DNA of 56,730 bases from an uncultured Clostridia bacterium (GTDB lineage Bacteria; Bacillota; Clostridia; Oscillospirales; Ruminococcaceae), in the NCBI GenBank assembly GCA_947630825.1, contig CANRJA010000011.1, positions 1-56,730 of the forward strand, written 5' to 3'. The position numbers and the translations under genes are program-made. The notes under the pieces were generated by a model. The model saw only the letters and a program-made list of their open reading frames with translations, was not told the origin of the DNA and searched no databases. Numbering within the stretch: the stretch's first letter is position 1; each line of letters opens with the position of its first letter. Below are positions 1 to 8,482 of this stretch, in pieces.

Positions 1-1047
1 GCAGATGAATGTGCCGATATGATAAACGAGTTTGTACCTGTTGCAAGAGCGATAATCGGACTTAAAGATTTGAAAATCATTTCGTTCGGACCTCGTCCGC
101 TTAACTTTATGGCGTGCAACGCTCCGATTAAACCGCTATTTGATTTAGGCGTTGAAATTGAGGAGAACTCGGAGCTTGACTTGTTTGAGGCTTATAAAAT
201 GCACGACGGCGACGAGAGGATTCCAGAGGTAGTTAAGGATATGGAGGCAGAGCTTGGAGAGGGCAATAAAAAGCCTGAGATCCTGCCAAAACTTGCTCAG
301 TATGAGCTTACCCTCCTAGATTGGATCGAAACACATAAGGGCTATAGAAAGTATGTTGCGATAGCTGGAAAGTGCTGGCCTGCATTCCAAACGCAGTTTG
401 GGTTTGTTCCGTGCTATGTAAACAGTCGTCTGACCTCAAGAGGAATACCTGTTTCCTGCGAGGTTGATATTTACGGCGCTCTCAGCGAGTTTATAGGAAC
501 CTGCGTAAGCGACGATATAGTTACGCTTCTTGATATAAACAACACAGTTCCTTATGATTTATATGACGAGGATATCAAGGGCAAGCACGACTATACGACT
601 AAAGATATTTTTATGGGCTTCCACTGCGGTAACACAAGCTCAAAGAAGCTCACAAGCTGCTCTATGAAGTACCAGATGATTATGGCAAGAAGTCTGCCTG
701 AGGAGGTTACTCAAGGTACTCTTGAGGGAGATATTATACCGGGTGATATTACATTCTTCAGACTTCAAAGCACATCTGACGGAAAGCTTCGTTCGTATAT
801 TGCGCAGGGAGAGGTTCTGCCTGTTGCAACACGTTCTTTCGGAGCAATCGGTATATTTGCTATTCCTGAGATGGGACGCTTTTACCGTCATGTTTTGATT
901 GAAGGCAACTTCCCGCATCATGGAGCTGTTGCGTTCGGTCACTTCGGAAAGGCAATTTTCAGCGTGTTCAGATACTTGGGTATTGATGAGATAGGCTTTA
1001 ATCAGCCTAAGGGAATGCTCTATAAGAGTGAGAATCCTTTTAAATAA
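1..1047 (+). CDS. L-fucose/L-arabinose isomerase family protein (3' part)
   Basis: Reading is open from base 1, so only the C-terminal part (about 348 residues) is present; the ATG at 19 is internal. The sequence resembles the FucI/AraA-like isomerase fold. Recognisable stretches are SCEVDIYGALSEF in the middle, GDITFFRL, and the C-terminal GHFGKAIFSVFRYLGI. These enzymes interconvert aldoses and ketoses with a divalent metal in the cytoplasm. The exact substrate cannot be read from the sequence. A strong terminator follows, so this gene ends its transcription unit. Family assignment is fairly sure, substrate is not. Confidence 0.75.
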   Translation, partial: ADECADMINEFVPVARAIIGLKDLKIISFGPRPLNFMACNAPIKPLFDLGVEIEENSELDLFEAYKMHDGDERIPEVVKDMEAELGEGNKKPEILPKLAQYELTLLDWIETHKGYRKYVAIAGKCWPAFQTQFGFVPCYVNSRLTSRGIPVSCEVDIYGALSEFIGTCVSDDIVTLLDINNTVPYDLYDEDIKGKHDYTTKDIFMGFHCGNTSSKKLTSCSMKYQMIMARSLPEEVTQGTLEGDIIPGDITFFRLQSTSDGKLRSYIAQGEVLPVATRSFGAIGIFAIPEMGRFYRHVLIEGNFPHHGAVAFGHFGKAIFSVFRYLGIDEIGFNQPKGMLYKSENPFK

Positions 1048-1075
1048 GGTTAAGAAAAATCAACAAATTAACATT

Positions 1076-1118
1076 AAAGCCTTCCGAAATGTATACGATT
1101 TATTTTGGAAGGCTTTTT
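1076..1118 (+). terminator. Intrinsic terminator after the isomerase gene
   Basis: The inverted repeat AAAGCCTTCC / GGAAGGCTTTTT, with a loop of about 20 nt, is followed by a short T run. It sits 28 bases after the stop codon. Confidence 0.85.
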
Positions 1119-1147
1119 GTTCAATAAAATAAGCTGTGGAGGAAAAA

Positions 1148-1729
1148 ATGAAAAATACAACTAAGCTTCCTGAAGGATATGAGGAAATTTATAAGATTGA
1201 TTTGAAAAATGACAAAAAGAAAGCTATGTTTATACATATAACTGTATTTGTCATTGCAATACTGATGATTGTTATTGGTATGATATTTGTTCCTATTAAG
1301 AATCTGTTTGATCTTAGCGATGGAGCAGTTGTTTATTATGGGAGATTTTTTGTTATAATTATTGGTGTATTATTAAGTTTGTTTTTGCAAAATCTGATAG
1401 TTGGCATATGTATGAAATGTATTGTTAAAACAAAGTTACACTCTGGTTTAGCTCGAGGTTTCTCATATATAGGAAGCAATGCATATTTTAGTAAAAAGTC
1501 ATACATTTTTGTTGGTTTTTCACCATTTATTATAGTAATTGCACTTCTAATAATTATATGTTTAGTTGGAACAGAATGGTTTTGGAGTATATACTTCATA
1601 CAGGTTGGTATTTTATCCAGTTTGTTTAGCCATATTTACGTAACATATAAACTTTCTAAATTCCCTAAGAATATATTAATCAAGGATAATGGATTATCTA
1701 TGACAGTGTATTCAAATACACATAATTAA
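1148..1729 (+). CDS. DUF3267-like membrane protein with a lost HExxH motif
   Basis: A 193-aa integral membrane protein with about four hydrophobic segments (roughly residues 27-48, 64-88, 118-140, 145-163). I start it at the ATG at 1148, ten bases after a GGAGG; an in-frame GTG at 1136 overlaps that ribosome binding site. Family clues are the opening LPEGYEEIYKIDL, the central YFSKKSYIFVGFSPF, and the end KFPKNILIKDNGLSMTVY. All resemble DUF3267 putative zincin peptidases. In that family the second membrane segment carries HExxH; here residues 81-85 read QNLIV, so zinc ligands and the catalytic Glu are gone. It is probably a non-catalytic relative. The assignment is from memory of the family pattern. 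Confidence 0.6.
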   Translation: MKNTTKLPEGYEEIYKIDLKNDKKKAMFIHITVFVIAILMIVIGMIFVPIKNLFDLSDGAVVYYGRFFVIIIGVLLSLFLQNLIVGICMKCIVKTKLHSGLARGFSYIGSNAYFSKKSYIFVGFSPFIIVIALLIIICLVGTEWFWSIYFIQVGILSSLFSHIYVTYKLSKFPKNILIKDNGLSMTVYSNTHN

Positions 1730-1913
1730 TATTTAAAAGCCACAGAAAAAAATATTTATTATGTTATTTTTTAATTAATATATTGGTTATAAAATTCAGT
1801 ATATTTAAAGCGGTAAACGAAGTATAATAATATTAGATAAATGTCAGAATTAAATATTTTGTGTTGAAAAAAGAAAAAATGTGCTATGTGGGATTTAAAA
1901 AGGTTAGGGAAAT

Positions 1914-2987
1914 ATGAAAGCATTATTTAAAAATATTAATTATAAATTACTGTCGTGCGTGTTTGCAGTATTTTTGCTGGTTATATTGATTTTAATGTCT
2001 GTTTCTTCAGTTAATAAAACAGAAAAGCAGCCGATAGCAAAAATGGTAAGTGGTAATGCCGTTGAAGAAATAAGTGGAAAAGAGTTTGACATAAATAGTT
2101 TTCTAAATGCTGAGATCGAATTAACATTGAAACCGAATACAAGCGGATTCAAGCTTGTATATACGGCTGTTCCAAACAGTACGGAATACGAAATTTTCAG
2201 AAAAATCAACAGTGAAAAGGGCTTTACTCTTATCGATACAACTCAAAAAAACATATTTACAGATACAACAATTATAACCGGTAACACTTATATTTATAAG
2301 GTGAGAGCCGTTATAAAGCAGAAGGAAGGTCAGTTGACCAGCGGATTTTCCAATAAGGTAAAGAAAAAGTTTGTATGGTTTGATAAAAACAAAAAAATGG
2401 TGGCTCTGACCTTTGACGACGGACCGGGCAAGTATACAAATAAAATTTTAAAATGTCTGGATAAGTATAATGCGCACGCTACATTTTTTACTTTGGGATT
2501 GCAGGTTAATAAATACAAATCTTCTTTAAAAAAGGCGGACCTGATAGGGTGTGAGATAGGAAGTCATACGTTTGACCATACTAACCTGACTGTTTTATCT
2601 AAAAAGGAAATTAAAAGTGAAATAAAGAAAACGGACAATCGAATTCAAGCTATTATAGGTCACAAGGCTACTCTTGTACGTCCTCCGTATGGTGCGGTAA
2701 ATACAAAGGTTAAAAAGGTAATAAAAAAGCCAATAGTAACTTGGAATATAGATACCCGTGACTGGGCGACATTGAGTTCTTCAAAAACATTCGCTAATGT
2801 TATGAACAGCGTCGGCGACGGAGATATTATACTTATGCACGATATATATCGTTCTACAAAAGACGCAGTTTTGAAAATTATTCCTGCGTTAAAGCAAAAG
2901 GGTTATCAGATAGTTACCGTTTCCGAGCTTGCAGAGTATAAAGGAATAAAGTTAAAAAACGGTGAGGTTTACAGAGAAATCAATTAG
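1914..2987 (+). CDS. Membrane-anchored polysaccharide deacetylase (NodB domain)
   Basis: A 357-aa protein with a single N-terminal membrane segment (about residues 14-32), a fibronectin-III-like stretch (about 55-150) and a carbohydrate esterase 4 NodB domain (about 160-350). The canonical motifs are all present: TFDDGP with the catalytic base and metal Asp, SHTFDHTNL with the two metal His, RPPYG, a WNIDTRDW motif, and ILMHD near the end. It is expected to remove N-acetyl groups from peptidoglycan or another surface polysaccharide outside the membrane. It stands alone between an AT-rich spacer and a terminator. The 184 bases upstream are very AT-rich, with a possible -10 TATAAT at 1823 but no convincing -35. 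Confidence 0.88.
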   Translation: MKALFKNINYKLLSCVFAVFLLVILILMSVSSVNKTEKQPIAKMVSGNAVEEISGKEFDINSFLNAEIELTLKPNTSGFKLVYTAVPNSTEYEIFRKINSEKGFTLIDTTQKNIFTDTTIITGNTYIYKVRAVIKQKEGQLTSGFSNKVKKKFVWFDKNKKMVALTFDDGPGKYTNKILKCLDKYNAHATFFTLGLQVNKYKSSLKKADLIGCEIGSHTFDHTNLTVLSKKEIKSEIKKTDNRIQAIIGHKATLVRPPYGAVNTKVKKVIKKPIVTWNIDTRDWATLSSSKTFANVMNSVGDGDIILMHDIYRSTKDAVLKIIPALKQKGYQIVTVSELAEYKGIKLKNGEVYREIN

Positions 2988-3007
2988 ATTAGACCATTAT
3001 TAATATT

Positions 3008-3048
3008 AAAAGCCTGACGGCAGAGTAGTTCTGTCATCAGGCTTTTTT
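3008..3048. terminator. Bidirectional terminator between deacetylase and rubrerythrin genes
   Basis: AAAAGCCTGA / TCAGGCTTTTTT form a stem, extended inside by GGCAGA / TCTGTC. A/T runs on both sides let it serve the two convergent genes. Confidence 0.85.
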
Positions 3049-3064
3049 GATATTGAGGTGTTGA

Positions 3065-3616
3065 TTAATAGTTTTCTGCTTTTACCTCAAAGTATGACTT
3101 AGGATGTGCGCATACAGGACAAACCTCCGGTGCTTTTTTACCTACAACAATATGTCCGCAGTTGGAACACTCCCAGATAACGTCGCCGTCTTTTGAGAAT
3201 ACGCAGTCGCCCTCTATGTTTGCAAGCAGCTTTCTGAACCTTTCTTCGTGGGTCTTTTCAATCTCCGCTACCTTTTCAAATAAGAATGCTATTTGGTCAA
3301 AGCCTTCCTCTTTGGCGGTCTTTGCAAAGCCTGCATACATATCTGTCCACTCGTAGTTTTCACCTGCGGCAGCGTCGGTAAGATTTTTTTCAGTACCTGG
3401 CATAGTTCCGTCATTTATAAGCTTGAACCAAATTTTAGCGTGCGCTTTTTCGTTGTTGGCGGTTTCTTCAAAAAGCTTTCCTATTTGAACATATCCGTCA
3501 GATTTAGCTTTCTTTGCATAGTAGCCGTACTTTGTGTACGCTTGAGATTCTCCTGCGAATGCCGCAAATAGATTTGCCTCCGTTTTTGATCCCTTTAATT
3601 TTTTTGAGTCGCTCAT
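3065..3616 (-). CDS. rbr: Rubrerythrin
   Basis: 183 aa, starting at the ATG at 3616, which has an AGGAGG seven bases upstream; a longer frame to 3670 has no reason to be used. The N-terminal four-helix diiron domain shows [22 protein letters not shown] and EKTHEERF, which supply the Glu/His iron ligands. The C-terminal rubredoxin-type knuckles are CSNCGH and CPVCAHP. It reduces hydrogen peroxide to water in the anaerobe's oxidative stress defence. It is monocistronic, with a terminator downstream and a 14-bp palindrome in its leader that may be an operator. Confidence 0.97.
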   Translation of the reverse strand: MSDSKKLKGSKTEANLFAAFAGESQAYTKYGYYAKKAKSDGYVQIGKLFEETANNEKAHAKIWFKLINDGTMPGTEKNLTDAAAGENYEWTDMYAGFAKTAKEEGFDQIAFLFEKVAEIEKTHEERFRKLLANIEGDCVFSKDGDVIWECSNCGHIVVGKKAPEVCPVCAHPKSYFEVKAENY

Positions 3617-3646
3617 AATTTTTTCCTCCTGTAAATTTATTAACAA

Positions 3647-3660
3647 TCGGGTTGACCCGA
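3647..3660. promoter_or_regulatory. Perfect 14-bp palindrome in the rubrerythrin leader
   Basis: TCGGGTTGACCCGA is a perfect inverted repeat (6-bp arms, central TG read outward) located 30 bases upstream of the rbr start. It is strikingly GC-rich for its surroundings. It could be a repressor operator or an mRNA hairpin; it does not match the PerR box. Confidence 0.4.
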
Positions 3661-3714
3661 CAGCTATCAAATTAATTATTGGCAGTTAAAGGCATATTAA
3701 ACAAAGCGTTAAGT

Positions 3715-5076
3715 TTAAAGTCCTTTTCTTGCGAAATTCATTAGCTCGCTTTTTGTGTTTTTGAGTTTATTCTCCAATACAAGCGTGAGAATTTCGTTCA
3801 GGATTTTTCCTATAGCATCACCTGCAAAGCCCATTTCAATAAGATCGTTCCCGTTTATTTCGAGGTCTTTCAAATTAAGCGGTACATTTGATTTTATAAC
3901 CTTGTCACCTATATTCTTTACTTCGCTGATTGTTCTAAGTTTATCTTCACGCATATATTCAGACTGCGCTAATGTGTCAGCTTTTCTTATCTTTATATAG
4001 TCTTTGAAAAAATCCTTGCCGTATTTTGATATAAATTTTTTTACCGACTTTTCATTTGCCGGAAATCTGTTATCGTGCTGTTCGATAAGATAGCAAATAT
4101 AATTTATATCTTTATTTGAAAACCTAAGAAAGTGTAATATCTTTTCAGCCAATTGCTTGCCTACATACGGGTGAGTTTTAAAGTGTGAAATTCCTTGCTT
4201 GTCGGTTTTCAAAGTGTTCGGCTTGCCAATGTCGTGAAGTAGCATTGTCATACGCAGATATGGCAAAGGCTCGATATTTGAAACTGAGTGCGCTGTGTGT
4301 TCATAAACATTATAACAGTGATGAGGTGTGTTCTGAGGCGTTAAATCGCATTTTTTTAACTCGGGTATTATAGAAAAAATAATCTCTTTATATTCAATTA
4401 AAATGGATAATACATTCTCTCCTGTGATAAGCTTTAAAAGCTCGTCCCGAATACGCTCTTTGGACACAAAGCTAAGCAGCTCTGCTTTTTTGTATACAGC
4501 AGATTTTGTTTTCGCATCGATTTCAAATTTGAGCGTTGACGCAAACCTTAAAGCACGAAGTATTCTCAGAGCGTCTTCTTCAAAGCGAGTATACGGCTCT
4601 CCGACACAGCGGATTATTTTGTTTTCAATATCATTCAGTCCGCCGAAATAATCTATAAGCCCTGACTTATTGTTGTAAGCAAGTGAATTGATAGTAAAAT
4701 CACGCCTTGATAGATCTTCCTTGAGGCTGGAAACGAATTCAACTCTTTCAGGGTGACGGTGATCGCAATAGCTTAAATCCTTTCTGAAGGTTGTAATCTC
4801 AATCTGCATACTGTCGATCACAACTGTTATTGTTCCGTGCTTTAAGCCTGTTTCTATTATTTTATAACAGGAAAAAATGTCTTTCAGCTTTTCAGGCTCG
4901 CAGCTTGTACAGATATCCCAGTCGGCAGGTTCTTTGCCCATAAGAGAATCGCGAACGCAGCCGCCTACGCAATATGCTTCAAAACCGTTTGCTTCAAGAA
5001 TATCAATGATTTTTTCTGCCTGATAAGGGATTTTTATTTTAATATCCGATATTTTGTATTTATTTTTTATACTCAT
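3715..5076 (-). CDS. cca: CCA-adding tRNA nucleotidyltransferase
   Basis: A 453-aa enzyme that builds or repairs the 3' CCA end of tRNAs using CTP and ATP. The nucleotidyltransferase head shows CVGGCVRDSLMGKEPADWD (residues about 36-54), with the GG-x-RD motif and the catalytic DWD pair. A downstream EDALRILRALRF motif follows. A metal-dependent HD phosphohydrolase domain lies in the second half (LLHDIGKP, later EQHDNRFP). Start at 5076 has GGTGA nearby. The gene precedes nothing co-oriented closely and follows the DUF1275 gene by 15 bases, so the two are probably cotranscribed. Confidence 0.95.
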   Translation of the reverse strand: MSIKNKYKISDIKIKIPYQAEKIIDILEANGFEAYCVGGCVRDSLMGKEPADWDICTSCEPEKLKDIFSCYKIIETGLKHGTITVVIDSMQIEITTFRKDLSYCDHRHPERVEFVSSLKEDLSRRDFTINSLAYNNKSGLIDYFGGLNDIENKIIRCVGEPYTRFEEDALRILRALRFASTLKFEIDAKTKSAVYKKAELLSFVSKERIRDELLKLITGENVLSILIEYKEIIFSIIPELKKCDLTPQNTPHHCYNVYEHTAHSVSNIEPLPYLRMTMLLHDIGKPNTLKTDKQGISHFKTHPYVGKQLAEKILHFLRFSNKDINYICYLIEQHDNRFPANEKSVKKFISKYGKDFFKDYIKIRKADTLAQSEYMREDKLRTISEVKNIGDKVIKSNVPLNLKDLEINGNDLIEMGFAGDAIGKILNEILTLVLENKLKNTKSELMNFARKGL

Positions 5077-5091
5077 TTTTCACCTTTTATA

Positions 5092-5787
5092 TTAATCTTT
5101 TCTAATGGTAAAAATTAAAAATACAGCTAGAAGTATTATGTCGCAAAACCAAATGCAGTGATAACCAATGCATTTTGACAGAACAGCTCCTATGAATGCG
5201 CCTAGAATAAACATAAGAATTACGCCTATATATTTAATACAGCTTTTAAGACCGTCTTTGTTTTTATAATGAGTGTATTTGAAAAGGTTTTCAAAGCAGC
5301 TTCTCAAATTTCCCGTACACATTGTAGAGGCATAAGGTATACCTTCAATTTTTCTAAAGCTGTTTACCTGTATTGAGCATATAAGCGATATCAAAACATT
5401 TACTATTCCGTGAGGAACATTTAAGGGTATAAAGCCTATTATAAAAAGCAATACTGTTTCAATTATTATAACAAAATGCTCCCATTTTATAAACAACTTT
5501 TTGGTAAAGCTTGTTTTAATAATTTCTGCTATGTACACGCCTATTGCGAATGCAAGTATAGGAATCAAATAATAACTTGCCTGATAAAAAGCTCCTCTTG
5601 CGGTATTAACAGCAAGCAGAACTATATTTCCTGTTTGAGCGTTCGCAAACACTCCTCCTCTTAAAACGAATGTATAAGCGTCTAAAAAACCGCCGACTAC
5701 GGCTAACAGACCTCCGATTAAAAACATTTCGTGAGAAGGAATGCTTTTTTTAATTGTGTTTGATTTTTTTGCAGTATCCTCTTTCAT
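5092..5787 (-). CDS. DUF1275 (YoaK-type) membrane protein
   Basis: 231 aa with about six hydrophobic segments. The N-terminal signature GGLLAVVGGFLDAYTFVLRG followed by FANAQTGNIVLLA is typical of the DUF1275/YoaK family, whose substrate is unknown. AAAGGAA lies about 10 bases before the start. It sits upstream of cca in the same orientation, an association that does not clearly predict function. Confidence 0.88.
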   Translation of the reverse strand: MKEDTAKKSNTIKKSIPSHEMFLIGGLLAVVGGFLDAYTFVLRGGVFANAQTGNIVLLAVNTARGAFYQASYYLIPILAFAIGVYIAEIIKTSFTKKLFIKWEHFVIIIETVLLFIIGFIPLNVPHGIVNVLISLICSIQVNSFRKIEGIPYASTMCTGNLRSCFENLFKYTHYKNKDGLKSCIKYIGVILMFILGAFIGAVLSKCIGYHCIWFCDIILLAVFLIFTIRKD

Positions 5788-5884
5788 AAGGTAAATTGTA
5801 TTTCCTTTCGGTATGTAAAAAATTTAATTCATATTATTATACAGAAAACTTATTAATTTATCTTTACAGGATAAAATAATAGAT

Positions 5885-7444
5885 ATGAAAAATTTAAATT
5901 TAAATCCCAAACAAAAAATTTTTATAAAACGTATTTACCTGCCTTGCATATCCGCTGTTTTAATGGGACTTCTGCAAACCTGTTTCGACGCTCCGCTTTT
6001 GTGCTTTGTCGGGCTTGTTCCGCTGTGTATTAGCGTTATAAACGAGCACAGCTTTTCTGTTTATATAATGAAGTTTTCTGCCTTTGCATTTTTATATTAT
6101 ATAATAAATTTCAGCTTTTTTATAAAAATTACTGATTTGGTGTCTGTCCCAAAGATTATCGGAACTGCCGTTTCGCTTTTTGTGATAATTATTATTTCTT
6201 CATTTGCGTCATTGATTTTAGTTTTAGTAATGTCTGTATTTCAAAAAATCACTAAGGGAAGAATAACAGATTCGTTTTTATTTGCGTTTCTGTTTGTGTT
6301 CGGAGAGTATATAATGGAAATTATTCCGTTTGTTTCGTTCCCATGGTCGAGAATAGAGCTTTCCTGCATAAGTCTTACGCCCTTTATGCAGATAGCCTCT
6401 TTGTTTGGAGGCAGATTTGCAGGGATAATAATTGTCTCAATAAACGCGCTTATTGCAGTGGGGATAAAGTCTTATGCACTTAATAAAAAAACCGTTACCT
6501 CATTTGCTTCGGCAGTTATTATATATCTGCTGGTTTTCAGCTTTGGATTGGTGAAAATAAATTCTGAAATAAAAACAAACGCTCTCATTAAGGGAGATAA
6601 TATAAATGTGCTTATTGCACAAGGCTCAGTTATGGGAGCCGAAAAGTGGGGGATTTCAAAAAACAAGGTATTTTTAGAGTATGATGAAATTTTAAAGCAA
6701 GTCGATTTGAACAATGTAGATCTAGTTGTTATGCCCGAAACGGCTTTGTGTGAAAATATAAATGAAAGCTCTGTTACAGATTACCTCAAAAGCGTTTCTA
6801 AAAACACCGATACGGTTATCGCAACGGGAAGCTTTTATTATGACAGGGATAACGATAAGCAGTATAACACTCTTTCTTATATCAGCCCTGATACCGACGA
6901 GGTTTTTTCATATTTCAAACAGCGGCTTGTTCCGTTCGGAGAATATGTTCCGTTTGGAAAGTTACTGTCTGACAAAAACAGCCTTGAAGCCGGAAATAAT
7001 AATTTTGCAATTAGCACGCCTTATGGAAAAATGGCGTCGGTTGTGTGTATTGAATCAATATATTCTTCAATTGCAAGAAAACAGGTCAAGAACGGCGCTG
7101 AGATTATATTGATAGCTACAAATGATTCGTGGTTTGAAAACACAGCGGCGAGAGAACAGCATTTCAGACATTCAAGGCTGAGAGCCATTGAAAACGGAAG
7201 GTATGTTTTAAGAGCCGCAAATTGCGGAATTTCCTCCGTGATAATGCCCTGCGGAGAGATAACAGGTATAATTTCAAACAGCGAAAGAGGAAAAATCATA
7301 TCAGAGGCAAGACTTATTTCAAAGCGTACTTTATATACAATGACAGGCGATCTTTTCTGGTACATTTCGCTGGTTATAATTTTGATTGGAATAAATAAAA
7401 TGGTCAAACAAAAGTATAGCTATAAATTTTTAAACAAGGTTTAA
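5885..7444 (+). CDS. lnt: Apolipoprotein N-acyltransferase
   Basis: A 519-aa polytopic protein. Hydrophobic segments fill residues 1-235, and a carbon-nitrogen hydrolase domain follows on the outer face. Catalytic signatures are VVMPETALCE (catalytic Glu), KQRLVPFGEYVPF (the active-site Lys region) and VVCIESIYS (nucleophile Cys, about residue 388), then RAIENGRYVLRAANCGIS. One C-terminal membrane helix closes the protein. It transfers a third acyl chain to the N-terminal Cys of lipoproteins. Lnt is classically a Gram-negative enzyme, so its presence suggests triacylated lipoproteins here; several lipoprotein-type genes are nearby. Confidence 0.92.
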   Translation: MKNLNLNPKQKIFIKRIYLPCISAVLMGLLQTCFDAPLLCFVGLVPLCISVINEHSFSVYIMKFSAFAFLYYIINFSFFIKITDLVSVPKIIGTAVSLFVIIIISSFASLILVLVMSVFQKITKGRITDSFLFAFLFVFGEYIMEIIPFVSFPWSRIELSCISLTPFMQIASLFGGRFAGIIIVSINALIAVGIKSYALNKKTVTSFASAVIIYLLVFSFGLVKINSEIKTNALIKGDNINVLIAQGSVMGAEKWGISKNKVFLEYDEILKQVDLNNVDLVVMPETALCENINESSVTDYLKSVSKNTDTVIATGSFYYDRDNDKQYNTLSYISPDTDEVFSYFKQRLVPFGEYVPFGKLLSDKNSLEAGNNNFAISTPYGKMASVVCIESIYSSIARKQVKNGAEIILIATNDSWFENTAAREQHFRHSRLRAIENGRYVLRAANCGISSVIMPCGEITGIISNSERGKIISEARLISKRTLYTMTGDLFWYISLVIILIGINKMVKQKYSYKFLNKV

Positions 7445-7496
7445 TGCTATCTTTAGATAAATATAACACAGAATTATTAAAAAATCTATGGTTTTG

Positions 7497-7667
7497 TATA
7501 ATTTTTAAAAAATGAGCAATAATATCAACGGGTTCTGTAAAGAGCTTTAATAAAGGCGCTGCAATGGTGCAGAGCCTGAAAATGCGAAGACTGGGAATTT
7601 AAACTTTGATTATTAATGTTATTATCTTTTTAAGTCTTTCGCTTTAGTAAGAAAGGATGGTCATAGA
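7497..7667 (+). promoter_or_regulatory. Probable -10 element and structured leader of the small lipoprotein gene
   Basis: TATAAT at 7497-7502 follows a weak -35. The 160-nt leader behind it holds a strong hairpin at 7554-7577 (AGGCGCTGCA, loop ATGG, TGCAGAGCCT, with one internal G-A pair). A small TAAAG/CTTTA hairpin lies just before it. I cannot match this to a known riboswitch. Confidence 0.3.
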
Positions 7668-7943
7668 ATGAAGAAGTTTATTGCAATGAGCTTAAGTCTT
7701 GTAGTTTGTGCTATGATGTTTGCAGGATGCAGTGACAATAAGAACAATAATGATAAGGCATCAAGCAACGAAACAACAACATCTGAAACTACAACCACAA
7801 CAGAAAGAGACACTGATAACGCTGACACTTCAAGAACTGACACCGCTGAAAGCGACGCGGAAGATTTAGGCGACGACGTAAAAGAAGGCGTTAACGACGC
7901 AATGGACGGTGCTTCAGATGCAGTATCTGATGTTGTAAGGTAG
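7668..7943 (+). CDS. Small Thr/Asp-rich lipoprotein
   Basis: 91 aa. A lipoprotein signal peptide ends in the lipobox MFAGC, so Cys21 or so should be lipidated. The mature part is low-complexity: Asn/Ser/Thr runs, then an acidic stretch rich in Asp and Glu. No enzymatic domain is visible. An AAGAAAGGA ribosome binding site precedes the ATG by about 11 bases. It is probably an envelope-attached spacer-type or hypothetical lipoprotein; its specific role is unknown. Confidence 0.75.
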   Translation: MKKFIAMSLSLVVCAMMFAGCSDNKNNNDKASSNETTTSETTTTTERDTDNADTSRTDTAESDAEDLGDDVKEGVNDAMDGASDAVSDVVR

Positions 7944-7992
7944 GTCAAAAAACTTTTTGGCATACATCATTACAAACTCTATAATCCATTTG

Positions 7993-8039
7993 ATTCGCAG
8001 CTTTATTGCAATGGGGCGTAAAGACTGCGAATTTTTTTT
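7993..8039 (+). terminator. Terminator after the lipoprotein gene
   Basis: ATTCGCAG / CTGCGAAT stem with a 24-nt loop, followed by eight T residues. Confidence 0.8.
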
Positions 8040-8048
8040 GAAAAAGCC

Positions 8049-8077
8049 TTGAAATTTGGTTTTTTTTGTGCTATACT
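8049..8077 (+). promoter_or_regulatory. Promoter of secG
   Basis: TTGAAA, a 17-bp spacer and TATACT lie 32 bases before the secG start codon. Confidence 0.75.
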
Positions 8078-8108
8078 TTATGCATTGACTTTATTGGAGG
8101 AGTAGATT

Positions 8109-8357
8109 ATGACTAAGGTTGAAATCATTAGCGGTGTTTTACTGTTAATCTCGAGTATATTGATAATTCTTGTCGTTCTTGTTCAGGAAAGTAAGGAACA
8201 GGGGATGACGTCCGCAATCGGCGGAGGTCAAAACGATTCGTTTTACTCTGGAAATATGAGAAATACCCGCGACGCAAAGCTTTCAAAGCTTACAAGAGTT
8301 TGCACTGTTATCTTTTTTGTAGTAACGCTAGTCGTTAATTTTATTACCTATCGTTAA
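8109..8357 (+). CDS. secG: Preprotein translocase subunit SecG
   Basis: 82 aa with two membrane helices (about residues 6-24 and 58-80), separated by the conserved cytoplasmic loop with VLVQESKEQGM and a GGGQNDSFYSGN motif. SecG assists the SecYEG channel during protein export. TTGGAGGAG lies at proper distance upstream. Own promoter and own terminator; rnr follows, as in many Firmicutes. Confidence 0.95.
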   Translation: MTKVEIISGVLLLISSILIILVVLVQESKEQGMTSAIGGGQNDSFYSGNMRNTRDAKLSKLTRVCTVIFFVVTLVVNFITYR

Positions 8358-8371
8358 CAGTTTAAATTCCA

Positions 8372-8404
8372 CCCTGCGTAATAAAAATTACGCAGGGATT
8401 TTTC
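8372..8404 (+). terminator. Terminator after secG
   Basis: CCCTGCGTAAT / ATTACGCAGGG perfect 11-bp stem with an AAAA loop, then a T-rich tail. Confidence 0.92.
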
Positions 8405-8425
8405 ATATATAATTAACCGCAAAAA

Positions 8426-8434
8426 TGGTATAAT
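8426..8434 (+). promoter_or_regulatory. Extended -10 promoter of rnr
   Basis: TGGTATAAT is an extended -10 element 48 bases before the rnr start. No good -35 is present, which fits extended -10 promoters. Confidence 0.5.
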
Positions 8435-8482
8435 GAAGTTAAAGTATTATGTTATAAAGTTTATTAATGTTTTGGTGAGAAT

